A stretch of 64,000 nucleotides of DNA, taken from assembly GCF_015277675.1 (NCBI RefSeq), contig NZ_JADHEC010000005.1, positions 1-64,000 of the forward strand, in the 5' to 3' direction. Source of the stretch: Flavobacterium soyangense (GTDB taxonomy: Bacteria; Bacteroidota; Bacteroidia; Flavobacteriales; Flavobacteriaceae). The notes under the pieces were generated by a model. The model was not told the origin of the DNA. It did no database searches and saw only the letters and a list, made by a program, of their open reading frames with translations. The position numbers were made by a program, and so were the translations under genes. Every line of letters starts with the position of its first letter. The first letter of the stretch is position 1. Shown here in pieces: positions 61,064 through 64,000 of the stretch.

Positions 61064-61102
61064 ACTAAAAAAGCCGAAACAACTTGTTTCGGCTTTTTTA
61101 GT
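61064..61102. terminator. Bidirectional rho-independent terminator
   Basis: 17-bp perfect stem (ACTAAAAAAGCCGAAAC / GTTTCGGCTTTTTTAGT) with a five-base loop and T-runs within the stem on both sides, placed between two convergent genes. Confidence 0.9.
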
Positions 61103-61117
61103 CTTTAGAACAAAAGT

Positions 61118-62059
61118 TTATTTTGTGTCTAGCATATTTTCACTGTAATAAGAATTCTCGGAAGTTATTTTTCCTTTATCATCAAAATTGTCAATATACA
61201 ATACAGACAAATTTATTTTCTTTTTATCTGATTTTCTGGTTAATCTATAGGTCCACCAAGATTGAACGACACTCATATTTCCCATTTCGTAATGCAAATA
61301 GTCAGGGTATCCTGAAACATCGATACTGTTAATATCAAATTTCGCTAAAAATTTTTGATCATTTGCTTTTTGTTCAGTTAGAGATATACTGGTTCCTATT
61401 GGAGCATTATTATCAATAAACCTTGCCTTTTCATCATAGAAACTATAGGCTTTTTCAAAATCTTTATTTTCAAAAGCATAAATCATTTTCCTCAAAGAAT
61501 TGATATATTCGTGATGATTATAAATCTCCCCATTTTTTCTGTCTCCATAACTACTTCCAATTTCATCTCCGATGCTACTGCTGGAATAGCTAATCATTGT
61601 TTTTATTTTATTGTTTTTATCTACTGTGTACAATCGATGCATTGGCATGTCGATTTTCACACCTGTTTTATTATGCACCCCTTTTATATCTTCCCAAGTT
61701 TGTACCCAGACCAACTCTTTTTGGTTGGCATCTTTATATTCTAAAGCATCTGGATATGAGCCTTGAGATCTTGAAATACTTAAATAATCAACATTATCTT
61801 TCCAGAACTTCACGCTTTTTACAAAGGATTCTTTATCCTCTCCTTTATCATTTTTATTTGTGCTTGTTCCATCATAAGATTTAAAATCATCAGCTAAAAA
61901 ACTGGATACTTTGTCAGCGTCACCACTCACAAATGCTTTGGTAAAGTTTTCTACAGTAACTATTGCAGGATGCTCTACATAAATAGTTCCATTTGTTTTC
62001 TTTTGTGCATAAGTGATGCAAACAGCCATCAACAATGCAATTGAAATAATTTTTCTCAT
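61118..62059 (-). CDS. Secreted protein with two NTF2-like domains
   Basis: A 313-residue exported protein (signal peptide 1-18, ending TYAQ). Two segments resemble NTF2-like/SnoaL folds: ENFTKAFVSGDADKVSSFLADDFKSYDG (about residue 37) and IYAFENKDFEKAYSFYDEKARFIDNN (about 193), each followed by beta strands and a WVQTWEDIKG- or QSWWTYRL-type strand. This suggests an internal duplication. Function unknown; similar proteins are frequent in flavobacteria. Confidence 0.8.
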   Translation of the reverse strand: MRKIISIALLMAVCITYAQKKTNGTIYVEHPAIVTVENFTKAFVSGDADKVSSFLADDFKSYDGTSTNKNDKGEDKESFVKSVKFWKDNVDYLSISRSQGSYPDALEYKDANQKELVWVQTWEDIKGVHNKTGVKIDMPMHRLYTVDKNNKIKTMISYSSSSIGDEIGSSYGDRKNGEIYNHHEYINSLRKMIYAFENKDFEKAYSFYDEKARFIDNNAPIGTSISLTEQKANDQKFLAKFDINSIDVSGYPDYLHYEMGNMSVVQSWWTYRLTRKSDKKKINLSVLYIDNFDDKGKITSENSYYSENMLDTK

Positions 62060-62216
62060 ATTTAGCTAAGGTTTTGGTTAATAACATGTTAAATGTAATG
62101 AAAATACTGATTACCAATACATTGTGTTAATAACTTTTTTATTTAGTCTAAATAAACTTTTTAATTGAAAGAAGTATAAATTTAAAATTTTTAAAAGTCA
62201 TGATAATTATAATGGT

Positions 62217-62864
62217 TTAATCAACAGGTAGATATTTTTTATACCAGTTAATGGCTAAATCGGCAACTTCCAACAATTTTCCCGGTTCTTCAAATAAGTG
62301 AGAAGCCCCAGAAATTATTTTCATTTCTTTTATTGAATCCAATTGGTCAAAAGCCTGTTTATTCATTTTGATGACAGGAACATCTAGTTGACCCACAATT
62401 AACAATGTAGGTGCAGTAACTAAGTGTAATACACTTAAGGCCAAATCCGGCCGACCTCCACGAGAAACAACGGCTTTAATATTTTTTCCAAAAAATGCTG
62501 CAGCCCGTAATGCCGATGCAGCTCCTGTACTGGCTCCAAAATAAGCTATTGGTAAACCTTTTGAAACTTTACTGTGTGTTAGCCATTCCGTAGCTTCAAT
62601 CAGTCGGCTTACTAACAGATCAATGTTAAATCTGTTTTCATAATTCTGGTCTTCTTCTTCCGTTAGTAAATCAAACAATAAAGTGCCTATTCCGTGTTGC
62701 TGCATTAGTTCTGCAACTAATTTATTTCTGGGACTGAATCTACTGCTGCCACTTCCGTGAGCAAAAACAACGATTCCAATTGCTTTATCAGGAATCACTA
62801 AATCTCCTTTTAAATGTATCGATAATAAAGGAATATCTATTTCTTCAGCTTTCATAATTGACAT
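62217..62864 (-). CDS. Alpha/beta hydrolase, dienelactone hydrolase-like
   Basis: A 215-residue cytosolic hydrolase. Oxyanion/HG region VVFAHGSGSSR (about 31-41), nucleophile elbow YFGASTGAASAL (Ser near 112), Asp in IVGQLDVPV (about 163), and His in GASHLFEEPG (about 190) complete a catalytic triad. It follows a phosphoribosyltransferase gene by nine bases, a pairing known in bacteria; substrate not known. Confidence 0.9.
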   Translation of the reverse strand: MSIMKAEEIDIPLLSIHLKGDLVIPDKAIGIVVFAHGSGSSRFSPRNKLVAELMQQHGIGTLLFDLLTEEEDQNYENRFNIDLLVSRLIEATEWLTHSKVSKGLPIAYFGASTGAASALRAAAFFGKNIKAVVSRGGRPDLALSVLHLVTAPTLLIVGQLDVPVIKMNKQAFDQLDSIKEMKIISGASHLFEEPGKLLEVADLAINWYKKYLPVD

Positions 62865-62873
62865 ATTTATATA

Positions 62874-63527
62874 TTAATTTTGATTTGCATTCGTAGTAAT
62901 GGAATTCGATTCTCTCAATATCTGAACCACTTCCTCATCAGGAACCTGACTAAATTGTTCGTAAAATTGACCTACGGCGCTAAAATTCTTTGAGCTTATC
63001 AGGTAAACAAACTCATCTGCTTTTTGTTGGAATATCTTAACTCTGTCATAAGGGATAACGGGTACGGCAACTATAATCTTTTCAGGATTTTTTTTGCGCA
63101 ACATTTCTATGCTCGCCAGCAGGGTGTTTCCCGTTGCAATTCCATCATCAACTATAATGACGTTTTTGCCTTTTATATCAAGAGGTTTTTGTTTACCTCT
63201 GTAGAGTTCATATTTCTCTTGCAACGATTCCCGAAGTCGGATAATTTCGTCATTGATGTAATGGTTTGGAATATTAAGATGTTCATCAACAATCATGGAG
63301 TCCAATGATACTGCGCCTACAGCAAATTCTTTGTTCAATGGGTGCGGTATTTTTTTTGAAAGCACAATATCCAGAGGAAGTTGTAATTTTTTGGCAATTA
63401 CGTTTCCTATTGGAACTCCGCCTCTGGGAACAGCAAGAATCACTGTGTTGCTATTTTGATATTTCATTAATTTATCCGAAAGCAACATTCCCGCTTCGAT
63501 TCTGTCTTTAAGGATTTCATCATACAT
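62874..63527 (-). CDS. Phosphoribosyltransferase domain protein
   Basis: A 217-residue type I PRTase. The PRPP-binding motif NVIIVDDGIATGNTLLASI is at about residues 120-138, with VPRGGVPIGNVIAKKL near 34 and KIPHPLNKEFAVGAV near 58. It is not one of the usual purine or pyrimidine salvage enzymes by length and motif neighbours. In many bacteria such PRTases sit beside a dienelactone hydrolase-like gene, sometimes as a fusion, as here. Role unknown; stress functions have been suggested from context. Confidence 0.9.
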   Translation of the reverse strand: MYDEILKDRIEAGMLLSDKLMKYQNSNTVILAVPRGGVPIGNVIAKKLQLPLDIVLSKKIPHPLNKEFAVGAVSLDSMIVDEHLNIPNHYINDEIIRLRESLQEKYELYRGKQKPLDIKGKNVIIVDDGIATGNTLLASIEMLRKKNPEKIIVAVPVIPYDRVKIFQQKADEFVYLISSKNFSAVGQFYEQFSQVPDEEVVQILRESNSITTNANQN

Positions 63528-63867
63528 AATAAAACAGTATTAAAATAAACAATGATTTATATTATAAAGATACTGATTTTCAGTTAGTTTACAAAAAAAA
63601 ATATTTTTTTTAATATAGTTTTTCTGCATATAATTAGGAATTTATTTTTTTTCCTGCTCTCTAAGAAGTTTTTAATGCTATTCTAGACTTTTAAATAAAA
63701 GCTTTTCTAAAATAAGTTATTTTTTAAAACTAGAAAAGGCATAGTTTTATATTCAGGATATAAGCATTTAAGGATAGAGAACAAATTATGGAATAAACCT
63801 TAAATAAAAAAAATCTTAATCTAATATATCAAGATAAATTCGGATATTCGTATTAAATAAAAGATTG
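63528..63867. other. Intergenic region without recognised gene
   Basis: 340 very AT-rich bases between divergent genes. The only structure seen is an inverted repeat CTTTTCTA (63702-63709) / TAGAAAAG (63731-63738) with an A/T-rich interior, and AGGAA..TTCCT around 63637-63656. It should hold promoters for both flanking genes, but none is clear by eye. Confidence 0.4.
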
Positions 63868-64000
63868 ATGAATGACTATTTAATAGGTTTAGGGGAGAGA
63901 ATTAAAGATATTAGAAAGAAAAATAAAAAGACTATTAGTAATGTGGCTAATGCTGCCGATGTAAGTAATGGTCTTATTTCAAGGATAGAAAATGGAAGAA
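63868..64000 (+). CDS. XRE-family helix-turn-helix regulator (partial, cut by window end)
   Basis: Forty-four codons from an ATG to the window edge: GLGERIKDIRKKNKKTISNV followed by ANAADVSNGLISRIENGR, which is the complete recognition part of a Cro/C1-type helix-turn-helix. The rest, including a possible sensor domain (for example cupin), lies outside the window. Confidence 0.88.
   Translation, partial: MNDYLIGLGERIKDIRKKNKKTISNVANAADVSNGLISRIENGR

Overview
The window looks like chromosomal DNA of a Flavobacterium-like member of the Bacteroidota. It is AT-rich, uses TAnnTTTG-type -7 promoter elements rather than E. coli-type ones, and has few Shine-Dalgarno sequences. Typical gene types are DUF2911, DUF4331, DUF4369-thioredoxin, TonB-dependent receptor, the CcsB/CcsA fusion and menaquinone-only quinone synthesis. 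No phage, plasmid, CRISPR array or complete insertion sequence was recognised.

Layout. 1-3.8 kb: the end of an outer-membrane barrel gene, then a respiratory module (Tat-exported four-cluster Fe-S protein, NrfD-type quinone-reactive membrane protein, an anchored periplasmic protein, cytochrome c) behind two palindromic operator-like sites. 3.9-6.8 kb: a minus-strand set with DUF2911, HAD phosphatase, KdsC-type phosphatase and a ProC-like Rossmann protein. 7.0-10.1 kb: a fused cytochrome c maturation protein. 10.3-13.7 kb: a regulatory cluster with a LuxR-type regulator and two ECF sigma / anti-sigma pairs arranged tail to tail; one anti-sigma is reduced to 80 residues. 14.0-19.4 kb: an operon for a DUF4331 protein split in two, with the second half duplicated in tandem, followed by a TPR lipoprotein and a TonB-dependent receptor. 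The ECF sigma gene and this operon are divergent and share a promoter-like pattern (AAWCC, 16 bases, CGTA).

19.6-33.2 kb: glutathione peroxidase, Dus enzyme, acetyltransferase, then the menaquinone region (menD, menB, menA, menC) interleaved with cydAB (bd oxidase, which uses the menaquinol), a CvfB-like protein and others. menC appears to start with TTG. 33.2-49.9 kb: minus strand, with an AI-2E-family transporter, a 1632-residue multi-PAS hybrid kinase next to a CheB-CheR-PAS protein, class I aldolase, M23 peptidase, ClC channel, AlkD-like protein, and gamma-glutamyltransferase coupled to an AcpH-like protein. 50-56.6 kb: GlmM, two membrane proteins, a class V aminotransferase, a lipid A-type acyltransferase, a rhomboid protease and a SIMPL protein.

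56.7-57.2 kb: tRNA-Tyr(GTA) followed, in its own direction, by four 113-bp units, each repeating the tRNA 3' end plus its terminator. 57.4-58.5 kb: a DUF4369-thioredoxin gene interrupted by an in-frame TGA. 58.7-61.0 kb: small genes, including a three-gene operon with a 50-residue basic protein. 61-64 kb: an NTF2-like secreted protein, a hydrolase/phosphoribosyltransferase pair, and the start of an XRE-type regulator cut by the window edge.

The most promising leads are the divergent ECF-sigma / split-DUF4331 / TonB system with its shared promoter pattern, the tRNA-tail repeat array, and the interrupted thioredoxin gene.
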